From NCBI RefSeq assembly GCF_030150155.1, contig NZ_JASLGR010000006.1:62001-126000 (forward strand): a stretch of DNA of 64,000 bases, in the 5' to 3' direction. A model generated the notes under the pieces. The model was not told the origin of the DNA. It made no database searches and saw only the letters and a list, made by a program, of their open reading frames with translations. This document shows, piece after piece, positions 9,360 through 17,907 of this stretch (positions are counted from its first letter, which is position 1; each line of letters opens with the position of its first letter). The DNA comes from Nocardioides sp. GTDB lineage: Bacteria; Actinomycetota; Actinomycetes; Propionibacteriales; Nocardioidaceae. A program made the translations under genes and the position numbers.

Positions 9360-10925
9360 GTGCCTCCTGTAGATCGTGCGGCGGTCGCTGCGACCCGTCC
9401 TCAGCGCCCCCCGCGGACGCCGCTGAGCTCCCTGCTCGCGCCCGGGATGCGGCTCGTCGGTGACGGCGACGTGCTGGTCAGCGGCGTCTCGCTCAGCTCG
9501 CAGCGGCTGCTTCCCGGCGACCTGTACGCCGCCCTGGCCGGTGCTCGGGTGCACGGCATCGACTTCGTCCTGGACGCCGTCGAGGCCGGTGCCGTCGCCG
9601 TCCTCACCGACGAGGTCGGCGCCGCCCGGATGAACCCGGGCTCGCCGATGCTGGCCGGTGTCCCGGTGATCGTCGCCGACGACCCGCGCTCGCTGCTCGG
9701 TGTGCTCAGCGCCCAGGTGTACGGCGAGCCCGCGAGCGCGTTCGCCACCATCGGCGTGACCGGCACCCAGGGCAAGACCACCACCACCCGGCTGCTCGAG
9801 GCCGGGCTGCAGCGCTCGGGGATCGTGGCCGGGGTGGTCGGCACCGTCGGCACCCGGATCGCGGGTCGTGACGTCAAGACCAGTCTGACCACCCCCGAGG
9901 CACCCGACCTGCACGCCCTCTTCGCCCAGATGAAGGAGAAGCGGGTCGCGGCGTGCGCGATGGAGGTCTCCAGCCACGCCCTGGTGCTGGGTCGGGTCGA
10001 CGGGATCGTCTTCGACGTCGCGGTCTTCCTCAACCTCGGCCGCGACCACCTCGACTTCCACCACAGCGTGGAGGAGTACTACCTGGCCAAGGCCTCGCTC
10101 TTCACCCCCGGGCGGGCACGCAAGGGCCTGGTCAACATCGACGACGAGCACGGCCGTCGCCTCGCCGCCCAGGCGCCGATCCCGATCCTGACGCTGTCCA
10201 CCCACGGTGACGCCGACTGGGAGGCCCGCGAGATCGTGCTCGGCCCCGACGGCTCGACGTTCACCGTCTTCGCCCCCGACGGGCGCCGGATCGAGGCCCG
10301 CTGCCCGCTGCCGGGCGACTTCAACGTGGCCAACACCCTCGCTGCGATCGCGGCGGCCGCCGAGGCGGGCTTCGACCCGCAGCGGGTGGCCAACGGGATC
10401 GGCGACTCCGCCGGGGTGCCCGGCCGCCTGGAGCGGGTCGACGCCGGCCAGGAGTTCACCGTCGTGGTGGACTACGCGCACAAGCCCGACGCGGTCGAGG
10501 CGGCGATCCGCACGCTGCGCCCGCTGACCGACTCCCGGGTGATCGTGGTGCTCGGCGCCGGCGGGGACCGGGACCAGGGCAAGCGCCCGATCATGGGCGA
10601 GATCGCCGGCCGGCTGGCCGACGTCGTGATCGTCACCGACGACAACCCGCGCACCGAGGAGCCGGCCACGATCCGGGCCGAGGTGCTGGCCGGGGCCCGG
10701 CAGGGCAAGGCCGAGGTCACCGAGATCGGCGACCGGCACGAGGCGATCAGCACCGCGATCGCCCAGGCCCAGGCCGGCGACATCGTGCTGATCGCAGGCA
10801 AGGGCCACGAGACGGGCCAGGAGATCCACGGTGAGATCCACCCGTTCGACGACCGTTCTGTGGCGCGCGACGCATTGCGTGCGCGACTCGGCACGGCGAA
10901 TCCAGAGACATCCACAGGTTCCTGA
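9360..10925 (+). CDS. murE: UDP-N-acetylmuramoyl-tripeptide synthetase MurE
   Basis: A 521-residue Mur ligase. The N-terminal UDP-binding domain has 'VSGVSLSSQRLLPGDLYAAL'. The central ATPase domain has the P-loop 'TGTQGKTTTT' (K139), 'TTPEAPDLHALF', 'MEVSSHALVLGRVDGI' and 'FLNLGRDHLDFHHSVEEY'. The C-terminal domain has 'VVDYAHKPDAVEAAI' and 'DDNPRTEEP'. The DNPR motif (D428-R431) is the signature of diaminopimelate-adding MurE, so the peptide stem probably has DAP at position 3. Its start looks leaderless (TAATCT six bases upstream). The next gene is mraY, 15 bases downstream; murF, normally here, is missing. Confidence 0.96.
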   Translation: MPPVDRAAVAATRPQRPPRTPLSSLLAPGMRLVGDGDVLVSGVSLSSQRLLPGDLYAALAGARVHGIDFVLDAVEAGAVAVLTDEVGAARMNPGSPMLAGVPVIVADDPRSLLGVLSAQVYGEPASAFATIGVTGTQGKTTTTRLLEAGLQRSGIVAGVVGTVGTRIAGRDVKTSLTTPEAPDLHALFAQMKEKRVAACAMEVSSHALVLGRVDGIVFDVAVFLNLGRDHLDFHHSVEEYYLAKASLFTPGRARKGLVNIDDEHGRRLAAQAPIPILTLSTHGDADWEAREIVLGPDGSTFTVFAPDGRRIEARCPLPGDFNVANTLAAIAAAAEAGFDPQRVANGIGDSAGVPGRLERVDAGQEFTVVVDYAHKPDAVEAAIRTLRPLTDSRVIVVLGAGGDRDQGKRPIMGEIAGRLADVVIVTDDNPRTEEPATIRAEVLAGARQGKAEVTEIGDRHEAISTAIAQAQAGDIVLIAGKGHETGQEIHGEIHPFDDRSVARDALRARLGTANPETSTGS

Positions 10926-10940
10926 CAAGATGGGTTCCCT

Positions 10941-12008
10941 ATGAGAGCGATCCTTCTCGGCGGCGGCTTGGCCCTGCTCATCTCCCTGCTCGGGACTCGT
11001 GTTGCCATCTCCCAGTTCACCAAGCTGGGTTACGGCCAGGAGATCCGGGAGGACGGCCCGACCACTCACCTGTCCAAGCGCGGCACGCCCACGATGGGGG
11101 GTGTGGTGATCGTGCTGGCGACGGTGATCGCGTACTTCGCGGCCCGGCTGATCACCGGCATCCAGCCGAGCACCAGCGCGCTGCTGCTGCTCTTCCTCTT
11201 CGTCGGTACGGCGCTGGTCGGATTCCTCGACGACTTCATCAAGATCTTCAGGCAGCGCAACCTGGGTCTGCGCTCGCGGGCGAAGTTCATCGGCCAGACG
11301 ATCGTCGCGGTCGTCTTCGGTGTGCTGGCGCTGTGGCACAAACTCGCCGACGACCGCGGTCGTCAGGCGGCCAGCCACCAGATCTCGTTCCTGCGCGACT
11401 GGGGTCCGACGCTGCCCACGATCCTCGTGATCGTGGTGATCTGGTTCCTGGTGACCGGGTTCAGCAACGCGGTGAACCTCACTGACGGTCTCGATGGGCT
11501 CGCCACCGGCGCGTGTGCGCTGGTCTTCGCGGCGTACACGATCATCAGCATCTGGCAGTCGAACCAGTCGTGTGGCCGGACGATCAACGCCAAGTGCTAC
11601 CTGGTGCGCGACCCGCTGGACCTGGCGGTGGTCGCTGCCTGCATCACCGGTGCCTGCATCGGCTTCCTGTGGTGGAACGCCTCCCCGGCGAAGATCTTCA
11701 TGGGTGACACCGGCTCGCTGGCGCTCGGCGCCGCCCTGGCCGGCTTCGCGGTGCTCTCGCGCACCGAGATCCTGCTGATCCTGCTCGGCGGCCTGTTCGT
11801 GATCGAGACCCTCTCGGTGATGCTCCAGGTCGGCTTCTTCAAGGTCAGCAAGGGCAAGCGGATCTTCAAGATGGCACCGATCCATCATCACTTCGAGATG
11901 CTCGGCTGGGAGCAGGTCACCGTGGTGATCCGCTTCTGGATCATCACCGGTCTGTGCGTGGCCGTCGGCGTGGGGGTCTTCTACGCCGAGTGGGTGGCAG
12001 GCAATTGA
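10941..12008 (+). CDS. mraY: phospho-N-acetylmuramoyl-pentapeptide-transferase MraY
   Basis: A 355-residue polytopic membrane protein with about ten hydrophobic segments. Family signatures are 'GPTTHLSKRGTPTMGG' near the N-terminus, 'FLDDFIKIFRQRNLGL' (catalytic Asp pair), 'NLTDGLDGLATG' and 'FMGDTGSLALGAALA'. The C-terminal 'KMAPIHHHFEMLGWEQ' is the characteristic histidine loop. It transfers phospho-MurNAc-pentapeptide from UDP to undecaprenyl phosphate to make lipid I. The start has no obvious Shine-Dalgarno sequence. The stop overlaps the likely TTG start of the murD-like gene. Confidence 0.97.
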   Translation: MRAILLGGGLALLISLLGTRVAISQFTKLGYGQEIREDGPTTHLSKRGTPTMGGVVIVLATVIAYFAARLITGIQPSTSALLLLFLFVGTALVGFLDDFIKIFRQRNLGLRSRAKFIGQTIVAVVFGVLALWHKLADDRGRQAASHQISFLRDWGPTLPTILVIVVIWFLVTGFSNAVNLTDGLDGLATGACALVFAAYTIISIWQSNQSCGRTINAKCYLVRDPLDLAVVAACITGACIGFLWWNASPAKIFMGDTGSLALGAALAGFAVLSRTEILLILLGGLFVIETLSVMLQVGFFKVSKGKRIFKMAPIHHHFEMLGWEQVTVVIRFWIITGLCVAVGVGVFYAEWVAGN

Positions 12009-13018
12009 CCGGCCTGCCGTTGGACGCCCTGCGTCGCCACGACGACTGGAGTGGCGTGCACGCGGTGGTGGCCGGCTTCGGCCTGCACGGTGCGGCGGCC
12101 GCTGACAACCTGCTCTTCATCGGTGCCCGGGTGACGGTGCTCTCGGAGACGCCGGTGCACGGCTACGACGCCGAGCGCGCAACCCTGCTCACCGAGCTGG
12201 GCGCGAAGATCACCCTGGGCCCGGGCTCGACCGCCGAACTGCCCGAGGTCTGCGACGTGCTCGTCGCCGGACCGCAGTGGCGCGAGCACGAGGGGCTGAT
12301 CGCCCAGGCCGAGGCCCGGGGGATCCCGGTGTGGAGCGAGCTGGAGCTGGCCTGGCGGCTGCGTGAGGCCGGTGCCCAGGGGCGCTACGCCCCGTGGCTG
12401 GTGATCGCCGGCGAGGACGGCCGCACCACCGTGGTCGACCTGGTGATCTCGATCATGAACACCGTCGGGCTCTACGCCGCCGTGATCGGCGAGGGGCCGC
12501 GCTCGGCGGTGGAGACGATCATGGATCCGTCGATGCACGACCTGGTCATCGTCGACGCGCACGCCCGTGACCTGCACTTCACCCACTCGATGGCGCCCGA
12601 GTCCACCGCGATCGTCTTCCTCCCGCCGCGGGTCGGCACCGAGGACCCGATGGTGCTGGACCAGGGCAGCGCCTACGAGCGGGTCAGCAACGCCTGCATC
12701 TACAACGTCGAGGAGCCCGTCCAGCGCGAGCTGGTCGAGCGGGCCGAGGTCGCCGAGGGTGCGCGGGGGATCGGGTTCACCCTCGGGATGCCGAGCGTCG
12801 GGATGGTCGGCATGGTCGAGGACATCCTGGTCGACCGTGCCTTCATCCCGGAACGCTCCACCAGCGCCGCGGAGATCTGCACCCTGGCCGATCTCAACGA
12901 CCCGACACCGTTCGAGCTGGGCTGTGCCCTCGCCGCTGCGGCCCTGGCCCGCTCCGTCGGCGTACCGCAGCACGCGGTCCGGACGGGCCTGATCAACCAC
13001 TTCAGCGACGACGTCTGA
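12005..13018 (+). CDS. MurD-like protein lacking catalytic motifs and C-terminal domain (probable pseudoenzyme)
   Basis: About 337 residues, against 450-490 for true MurD. The N-terminal Rossmann-like half keeps MurD flavour ('VVAGFGLHGAAAADNL', 'GIPVWSELELAWRL'). The ATP-binding loop GTNGKTT has become G136-E-D-G-R-T-T142, losing the essential Lys. The ELSSFQL motif has become 'VDAHARDLHF', and the NLAPDHLDWH region is replaced by 'FLPPRVGTEDPM'. It still has 'GFTLGMPSVGMVGM' and 'CALAAAALARSVGVP', the MurD spacer to domain 3, but stops before domain 3. The frame is intact with typical codon use, so it looks maintained. The start is uncertain: TTG 12005 overlaps the mraY stop, and GTG 11990 is the alternative. 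D-Glu ligase activity seems impossible by family knowledge; role unknown. Confidence 0.85.
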   Translation: MTGLPLDALRRHDDWSGVHAVVAGFGLHGAAAADNLLFIGARVTVLSETPVHGYDAERATLLTELGAKITLGPGSTAELPEVCDVLVAGPQWREHEGLIAQAEARGIPVWSELELAWRLREAGAQGRYAPWLVIAGEDGRTTVVDLVISIMNTVGLYAAVIGEGPRSAVETIMDPSMHDLVIVDAHARDLHFTHSMAPESTAIVFLPPRVGTEDPMVLDQGSAYERVSNACIYNVEEPVQRELVERAEVAEGARGIGFTLGMPSVGMVGMVEDILVDRAFIPERSTSAAEICTLADLNDPTPFELGCALAAAALARSVGVPQHAVRTGLINHFSDDV

Positions 13019-13039
13019 GCCGGTCACCGCGGGTCGGCG

Positions 13040-13047
13040 CGACACGC
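13040..13047 (+). promoter_or_regulatory. CGACACGC box upstream of ftsW (WhiA-type GACAC core)
   Basis: The octamer lies in the 152-base gap between the murD-like gene and ftsW, 123 bases before the ftsW start. The flanks also resemble the ftsI site (both read GCGACACGCGG). The gap is long for this compact cluster, so a separate ftsW promoter is likely; clear -10 and -35 elements were not found. Confidence 0.45.
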
Positions 13048-13170
13048 GGGGCGAAGGTCCACGTCCTGGCCCGTGGGACCAGTGAGACTGGTGGGGCGTT
13101 GCAGCGGGGTAGGGGTCCCGTTGCCGTCGGCCCGGCCGACAGCTCGCAGGGTCGAAGGCAGGAGTGATCG

Positions 13171-14430
13171 GTGACCACCGTCAGCGGAGACGAGACCTCG
13201 ATCCGGCCAGCGCTGAAGCTCTCCAAGCCCGGCGCCTGGTTCCAGCGACTGCCCTGGGTGCGTGCCGCCGGTGAGGCGCTGGAGCGCCCGCTGGCCAACT
13301 ACTACCTGCTGCTGGTCGCCACCGCGCTGCTGCTGGTGATCGGCCTGATCATGGTGCTCAGTGCCTCGAGCGTCTACAGCCTGCGCAACTACGGCAACTC
13401 CTACGCCGTGGTGGAGCGCCAGCTGATGTGGGTGGCGATCGGCCTGCCGACCGCCTGGCTGGCCTGCCGGCTCCCGCAACGCGTCATCCGCGGCCTGGCC
13501 TACCCGGCGTTCGCGGTCTCGCTGATGCTCCTGGTCGCCACGGTGTTCATGGGACGCTCGGTCAACGGAAACCAGAACTGGCTCGTGCTCGGGCCGTTCC
13601 AGATCCAGCCCTCGGAGATCGCCAAGCTCGGCCTGATCATCTGGGCCGCCAACATCTTCGCCAACAAGGAGCGCCGGCTCGACTCGCTGCACCACATGCT
13701 GGTGCCGTTCCTGCCCGGGATGGGCCTGGCGTTCCTGCTGGTGCTCAGCGGGGGCGACCTCGGTACCGGCCTGGTCTTCATGGCGATCACCTTCGGTCTG
13801 CTCTGGGTGGTGGGGCTGCCGATGCGGGTCTTCGGTGTCCTGGCCGGCATCGGGCTGGCCGGCGTCGCGGCGCTCGCCGTGGTCTCTCCCCACCGGCTCA
13901 CCCGACTGACCAACTTCACCGACCCGTTCAAGGACTTCCACGGCGCCGGCTGGCAGGCCGGTCACGGCCTCTACGCGCTCAGCTCGGGCCACATCTTCGG
14001 TGAGGGCATCGGCGCCTCCCAGCAGAAGTGGGGCACGCTGCCCGAGCCGCACACCGACTTCATCTTCGCCGTCCTGGGCGAGGAGTTGGGCCTGATCGGC
14101 ACGTTGCTGATCGTCGCGCTCTTCCTGGCGATCGCGTTCGCGACGTACCGGATCGCGAGTCAGACCTCCGACCCGTTCGTCCGCTACTTCACGTTCGGCG
14201 TGATGGTGTGGCTGCTGGGGCAGATGATCATCAACATCGGCATGGTGCTCGCGGTCTTCCCCGTCATCGGCATCCCGTTGCCGCTGGTCTCCTACGGTGG
14301 CTCCGCGCTGGTGCCGTCGCTGGTCGCCCTCGGTCTCGTCCTCGGTTTCGCACGGCGCGAGCCCGACGCGGCGCGTGCCCTGGAGGCACGCAAGCGGCGG
14401 CGTTCGGCCGGGCTCTCGGTCTCTCGATAA
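13171..14430 (+). CDS. ftsW: putative lipid II polymerase FtsW (SEDS family)
   Basis: A 419-residue polytopic protein with about ten membrane helices. Signatures include 'NGNQNWLVLGPFQIQPSEIAKL' (first 20 residues the core), 'SGGDLGTGLVFMAITFGLLW', 'SSGHIFGEGIGASQQKWG' and 'PEPHTDFIFAVLGEELGLIG'. The C-terminal 'PLPLVSYGGSALVPSL' also fits. FtsW polymerises lipid II at the septum with FtsI. The cytoplasmic tail is short and basic (KRRRSAGLSVSR). The GTG start at 13171 has GGCAGGAG about 8 bases upstream. It is followed 13 bases later by murG. Confidence 0.95.
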   Translation: MTTVSGDETSIRPALKLSKPGAWFQRLPWVRAAGEALERPLANYYLLLVATALLLVIGLIMVLSASSVYSLRNYGNSYAVVERQLMWVAIGLPTAWLACRLPQRVIRGLAYPAFAVSLMLLVATVFMGRSVNGNQNWLVLGPFQIQPSEIAKLGLIIWAANIFANKERRLDSLHHMLVPFLPGMGLAFLLVLSGGDLGTGLVFMAITFGLLWVVGLPMRVFGVLAGIGLAGVAALAVVSPHRLTRLTNFTDPFKDFHGAGWQAGHGLYALSSGHIFGEGIGASQQKWGTLPEPHTDFIFAVLGEELGLIGTLLIVALFLAIAFATYRIASQTSDPFVRYFTFGVMVWLLGQMIINIGMVLAVFPVIGIPLPLVSYGGSALVPSLVALGLVLGFARREPDAARALEARKRRRSAGLSVSR

Positions 14431-14433
14431 AGT
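14428..14433 (+). promoter_or_regulatory. possible -10 element for murG
   Basis: TAAAGT (TANNNT type), whose TAA is also the ftsW stop codon, lies 10 bases before the murG ATG. No Shine-Dalgarno sequence stands in the gap. It could give a transcript with a leader of only about 3-4 bases. Confidence 0.35.
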
Positions 14434-14443
14434 CGTTCCCACC

Positions 14444-15517
14444 ATGAAGGTTCTTCTCGCCGGCGGTGGCACCGCCGGGCACACCTCTCCTCTGCTCGCC
14501 ACGGCCGACGCCCTGCGCCGCCTCGCTCCCGACACCGACGTCACCTGCCTGGGCACCGCCCGCGGCCTGGAGACGCGGGTGGTCCCCGAGGCCGGCTACC
14601 GGCTCGAGCTGATCCCTCCGGTGCCGCTGCCGCGCCGGATCTCCGGTGAGCTCTTCCGGGTCCCGTCCAACCTGCGCAAGGCGGTCAAGGCCGCCGGTGC
14701 GGTGATGGACTCCTTCGCCCCCGACGTGGTCGTCGGCTACGGCGGCTACGTCTCGATGCCGGCGTACGTCGCCGCCCGCCGGCGCACGCTGCCGATCGTG
14801 ATCCACGAGCAGAACGCCGTGCCCGGTCTGGCCAACAAGGTCGGCGCCCGGCTGGCCGGCAAGCGTGGTCACGTCGCGGTCTCCTTCCCCAGCACCCCGC
14901 TGCCCGGTGCCGAGTACGTCGGTCTGCCGATCCGTCGGATGATCTCCACCCTCGACCGCGCCGCGCTGCGGGAGCAGGCCCTGGCCGAGTTCGGTCTCGA
15001 CCCGGCCAAGCCGACCCTGGTCATCACCGGCGGCTCCCAGGGCGCACGCCGGCTCAACGAGTCGGTCCTCGGTGCCTGGCCGACCCTGGACGCCGCCGGC
15101 ATCCAGGTGCTGCACGTGATCGGCCCGAAGAACGAGCTGACCTCGCCCGGTGCCGGGTACGTGGTGCGCTCCTACGTCGACCGGATGGACCTCGCCCTGG
15201 CGGCGGCCGACCTGATGATCTGCCGCTCGGGCGCCTCCTCGGTGGTCGAGGCGGCCGCGTCGGGGGTTCCGGCGATCTTCGTGCCGCTGCCGCACGGCAA
15301 CGGTGAGCAGGAGTTCAACGCCCGCCCGGTCGTCGAGGCCGGGGGAGCGCTCCTGGTCGCCGACGCCGAGCTGACCCCGGAGTGGATCGCCAGCACCGTC
15401 CCGATGCTGGTCAGCGACCCTGCCGGCCTGGCCCAGATGGGTGCGGCGGCCTCGGCGCTGGTGCCGCGCGACGCCGACGAGCGACTGGCCCGGATCATCC
15501 TGGAAGCGGGCGCCTGA
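14444..15517 (+). CDS. murG: UDP-N-acetylglucosamine--N-acetylmuramyl-(pentapeptide) pyrophosphoryl-undecaprenol N-acetylglucosamine transferase MurG
   Basis: A 357-residue GT28 glycosyltransferase. The N-terminal G-loop is 'LLAGGGTAGHTSPLLATADA'. The membrane-side domain has 'VVGYGGYVSMPAYVAARRR' and 'PIVIHEQNAVPGLANK'. The C-terminal UDP-GlcNAc-binding domain has 'VITGGSQGARRLNE', 'RSGASSVVEAAASGVPAIFV' and 'LPHGNGEQEFNARP'. It adds GlcNAc to lipid I to make lipid II on the inner face of the membrane. The ATG at 14444 is where family homology starts; longer frames upstream overlap ftsW. The TGA overlaps the murC ATG by one base. Confidence 0.96.
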   Translation: MKVLLAGGGTAGHTSPLLATADALRRLAPDTDVTCLGTARGLETRVVPEAGYRLELIPPVPLPRRISGELFRVPSNLRKAVKAAGAVMDSFAPDVVVGYGGYVSMPAYVAARRRTLPIVIHEQNAVPGLANKVGARLAGKRGHVAVSFPSTPLPGAEYVGLPIRRMISTLDRAALREQALAEFGLDPAKPTLVITGGSQGARRLNESVLGAWPTLDAAGIQVLHVIGPKNELTSPGAGYVVRSYVDRMDLALAAADLMICRSGASSVVEAAASGVPAIFVPLPHGNGEQEFNARPVVEAGGALLVADAELTPEWIASTVPMLVSDPAGLAQMGAAASALVPRDADERLARIILEAGA

Positions 15518-16944
15518 TGCGCGTTCCGGTGCCGGAGGTCATCCTCCCGGCCGACCAGCTCGGTCGGGTGCACTTCGTCGGGATCGGCGGCTCCGGCCTG
15601 TCGGCGATCGCCCGGATCATGCTGGCGCGGGGGATCACCGTCTCCGGCTCCGACGGGATCGACTCGCCGATGCTGGCCACCCTGGCCGAGCTCGGTGCGA
15701 CGGTGCACGTGGGCCACGACGCCGCCCACGTCGCCCAGGCCGACACCCTGATCGTCTCCACCGCCGTGCGCGAGGACAACCCGGAGGTGGTCGAGGCCCA
15801 GCGCCGCGGCCTGCGGGTCTGGCCGCGCAGCGCCGGTCTGGCCTCGATCATGGACGGGCAGCGCGTGCTGGCCGTGGCCGGCACGCACGGCAAGACCACC
15901 ACGACCTCGATGCTGACCGTCGCCCTGCAGGCCGCCGGCGCGGACCCGACGTACGCCATCGGAGGCGAGCTCACCGCGTCGGGCACCAACGCCGCCGACG
16001 GCACCGGAGACCTCTTCGTCGCCGAGGCCGACGAGTCCGACGGCGCCTTCCTGGTCTACCGTCCGCACGCCGCGATCGTGACCAACGTCGAGGCCGACCA
16101 CCTGGACTCGTGGGGGACCGAGGCGGCCTACCGGGAGGCGTTCGCCGAGTTCGTCGAGCGGATCGACCCGGGCTCCCAGGGCGGCTTCCTGGTCGCCTGC
16201 GTCAACGACGACGGAGCGGCGGCGCTGCGCTCGGTGGCTGCGAGCCTGGGCCGCACCTACGTCGGTGTCGGCACCTCCGAGCTGGCCGAGGTCAGGGCCG
16301 TCGACATCGTCCTGGAGGGGTCCACCTCCGCGTTCACGGTGATCGACGGTGGTCGTGAGCTGGGCCGGATCACGCTGCGGATCCCGGGCCGGCACTACGT
16401 GATGGACGCCCTGGCGGCGCTGACCCTCGGCCTGCGGCTGGGCTACGACTTCGACGGGCTGGCGCGCGGCCTGGAGTCCTTCGGCGGCACCCGTCGCCGG
16501 ATGGAGCTCAAGGGCGAGGCCGGTGGCGTGCGGGTCTACGACTCCTATGCCCACCACCCCTCGGAGATCACCGGGGACCTGGAGGCCGCTCGGTCGCTGG
16601 CCGGCGAGGGCCGTGTCGTGGTCGCCTTCCAGCCGCACATGGTCTCGCGCACCCGGATCTTCGGCGCCGAGATGGGCGCCGCCCTGCGCGCTGCCGACGA
16701 GGTCGTCGTGCTCGACATCTACCTGGCTCGCGAGGAGCCCGATCCCGCCGTCACCCCGGCCCTGATCACGTCGGCGGTCCCGCTGCCAGGCGAGCAGGTC
16801 ACCGAGGTGGTCGGCCTGGAGGCCGCCGCGTCGGAGCTGGTACGCCGGGCACGGCCCGGTGACCTCGTCCTCACCCTCGGCGCCGGCACGATCACGCAGG
16901 TCGGTCCGCTGGTGCTCGCGCAGTTGCGAGGCCTGGGTGGCTGA
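15517..16944 (+). CDS. murC: UDP-N-acetylmuramate--L-alanine ligase MurC
   Basis: A 475-residue Mur ligase. The N-terminal domain begins 'VHFVGIGGSGLSAIARIML'. The ATPase core has the intact P-loop 'AGTHGKTTTTSML', 'EADESDGAFLVYRPHAAIV' and 'NVEADHLDSWG', and the C-terminal domain has 'YDSYAHHPSEITGDL' and 'VAFQPHMVSRTRIF'. It adds L-Ala to UDP-MurNAc, the first step of the peptide stem. All catalytic motifs are intact, unlike the MurD-like protein five genes upstream. The start overlaps the murG stop by one base and the stop overlaps the ftsQ start by 8 bases. Confidence 0.96.
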   Translation: MRVPVPEVILPADQLGRVHFVGIGGSGLSAIARIMLARGITVSGSDGIDSPMLATLAELGATVHVGHDAAHVAQADTLIVSTAVREDNPEVVEAQRRGLRVWPRSAGLASIMDGQRVLAVAGTHGKTTTTSMLTVALQAAGADPTYAIGGELTASGTNAADGTGDLFVAEADESDGAFLVYRPHAAIVTNVEADHLDSWGTEAAYREAFAEFVERIDPGSQGGFLVACVNDDGAAALRSVAASLGRTYVGVGTSELAEVRAVDIVLEGSTSAFTVIDGGRELGRITLRIPGRHYVMDALAALTLGLRLGYDFDGLARGLESFGGTRRRMELKGEAGGVRVYDSYAHHPSEITGDLEAARSLAGEGRVVVAFQPHMVSRTRIFGAEMGAALRAADEVVVLDIYLAREEPDPAVTPALITSAVPLPGEQVTEVVGLEAAASELVRRARPGDLVLTLGAGTITQVGPLVLAQLRGLGG

Positions 16945-17812
16945 GCGGCCGCGCGACACCGACCCGGCCGAGGCGTCCGACGCCCCGCGGAAGCCGGGCC
17001 TGGCGGGGCGTCTGCGGCGGCGCACGGCTGCGAGCAGCGCCGATGAGTCGACGTCGGCCGGCACGGAGACGAGCGCCTCCCTCGGTGCGATCGACGCCGA
17101 CACCCGGCGTACCCGGCGACGCTTCGCCCGGCGGCAGTGGCGCCGCCGGTGGCTGCAGGCCAAGCCGATCCTCGCCACCGTGGTGGTGCTCGCCGTCGTG
17201 GTGACCGGGATCTGGCTGGTCTGGTTCTCCTCGGTGCTGGCGGTCTCCTCGGTGGTCGTCACCGGGACCTCCTCGCTGAGCCAGAAGCAGGTCCGTTCGG
17301 CCGCGGCGATCACCCTGGACACGCCCCTGGTCAAGGTCGACACCGGCAAGGTGCGCGACCGGGTCGGGGCGCTGGCGCCGGTGGAGTCGGTGAAGGTCTC
17401 GCGGCGCTGGCCCGACCAGATCGTGATCGCCGTCACCGAGCGCACCCCGATCGCCGTGATCGACATCGGTGGCAAGTTGCGCGGCCTGGACAAGGACGGC
17501 GTGGTCTTCGAGACCTACAAGAAGGCGCCCGCCGGGATGCCGACCGTGGTGACCCCGGCCGGCACCGACGCCAAGGCGCTGCGTGAGGCGGCACAGGTGG
17601 TCGCGTCGCTGCCGACGAACCTGGCCAAGATCACCGATCACGTCGAGGTCAAGACGATCGACGAGATCTCGCTGGCGCTGACCAAGGGCCGCACGGTGCA
17701 GTGGGGGAGCTCGGCCGACTCGGCGCAGAAGGCGCAGGTCCTCGACGCCCTGCTGACCCACGACGCCAAGGTGTACGACGTCTCGGTGCCGGGTCAGCCC
17801 ACGACGCGCTGA
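16937..17812 (+). CDS. ftsQ: cell division protein FtsQ/DivIB
   Basis: A 291-residue bitopic protein. A long cytoplasmic N-terminus of about 80 residues is Arg- and Ala-rich ('TRRTRRRFARRQWRRRW'). One membrane helix (about residues 82-103) is followed by an extracellular POTRA domain ('VVVTGTSSLSQKQVRSAA' to 'VTERTPIAVI') and the FtsQ beta domain. It links early and late divisome proteins. The GTG at 16937 is preferred because it overlaps the murC stop by 8 bases and translation there is probably coupled. It is the last gene before the 161-base ftsZ control region. Confidence 0.93.
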   Translation: MAERPRDTDPAEASDAPRKPGLAGRLRRRTAASSADESTSAGTETSASLGAIDADTRRTRRRFARRQWRRRWLQAKPILATVVVLAVVVTGIWLVWFSSVLAVSSVVVTGTSSLSQKQVRSAAAITLDTPLVKVDTGKVRDRVGALAPVESVKVSRRWPDQIVIAVTERTPIAVIDIGGKLRGLDKDGVVFETYKKAPAGMPTVVTPAGTDAKALREAAQVVASLPTNLAKITDHVEVKTIDEISLALTKGRTVQWGSSADSAQKAQVLDALLTHDAKVYDVSVPGQPTTR

Positions 17813-17838
17813 GGCGTCGCGGAAATACTCACGCGAAT

Positions 17839-17863
17839 CGCCGACACGCCCTGCGTGTCGGCG
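17839..17863. promoter_or_regulatory. inverted CGACACGC/GCGTGTCG repeat upstream of ftsZ (WhiA-type site or hairpin)
   Basis: Bases 17839-17849 pair perfectly with 17853-17863 (11 bp, 3-base loop). Each arm contains GACAC in opposite orientation, and the left arm holds CGACACGC at 17842-17849. The site sits 124 bases before the ftsZ start and 26 bases after the ftsQ stop. It could be a DNA site for WhiA/WhiB-type regulators, which are known to control ftsZ in Streptomyces, or a weak terminator after ftsQ. There is no T-run after the stem, which argues against a simple terminator. Confidence 0.5.
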
Positions 17864-17907
17864 GCAGGGAGACCCTCTCCTTGCCTAATGTTTTCACCAA
17901 CAGCAGG

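Noticed and set aside
9243..11891. An 880-codon minus-strand open frame spanning murE and mraY
   Set aside because: It crosses two conserved genes in antisense and has no family features.
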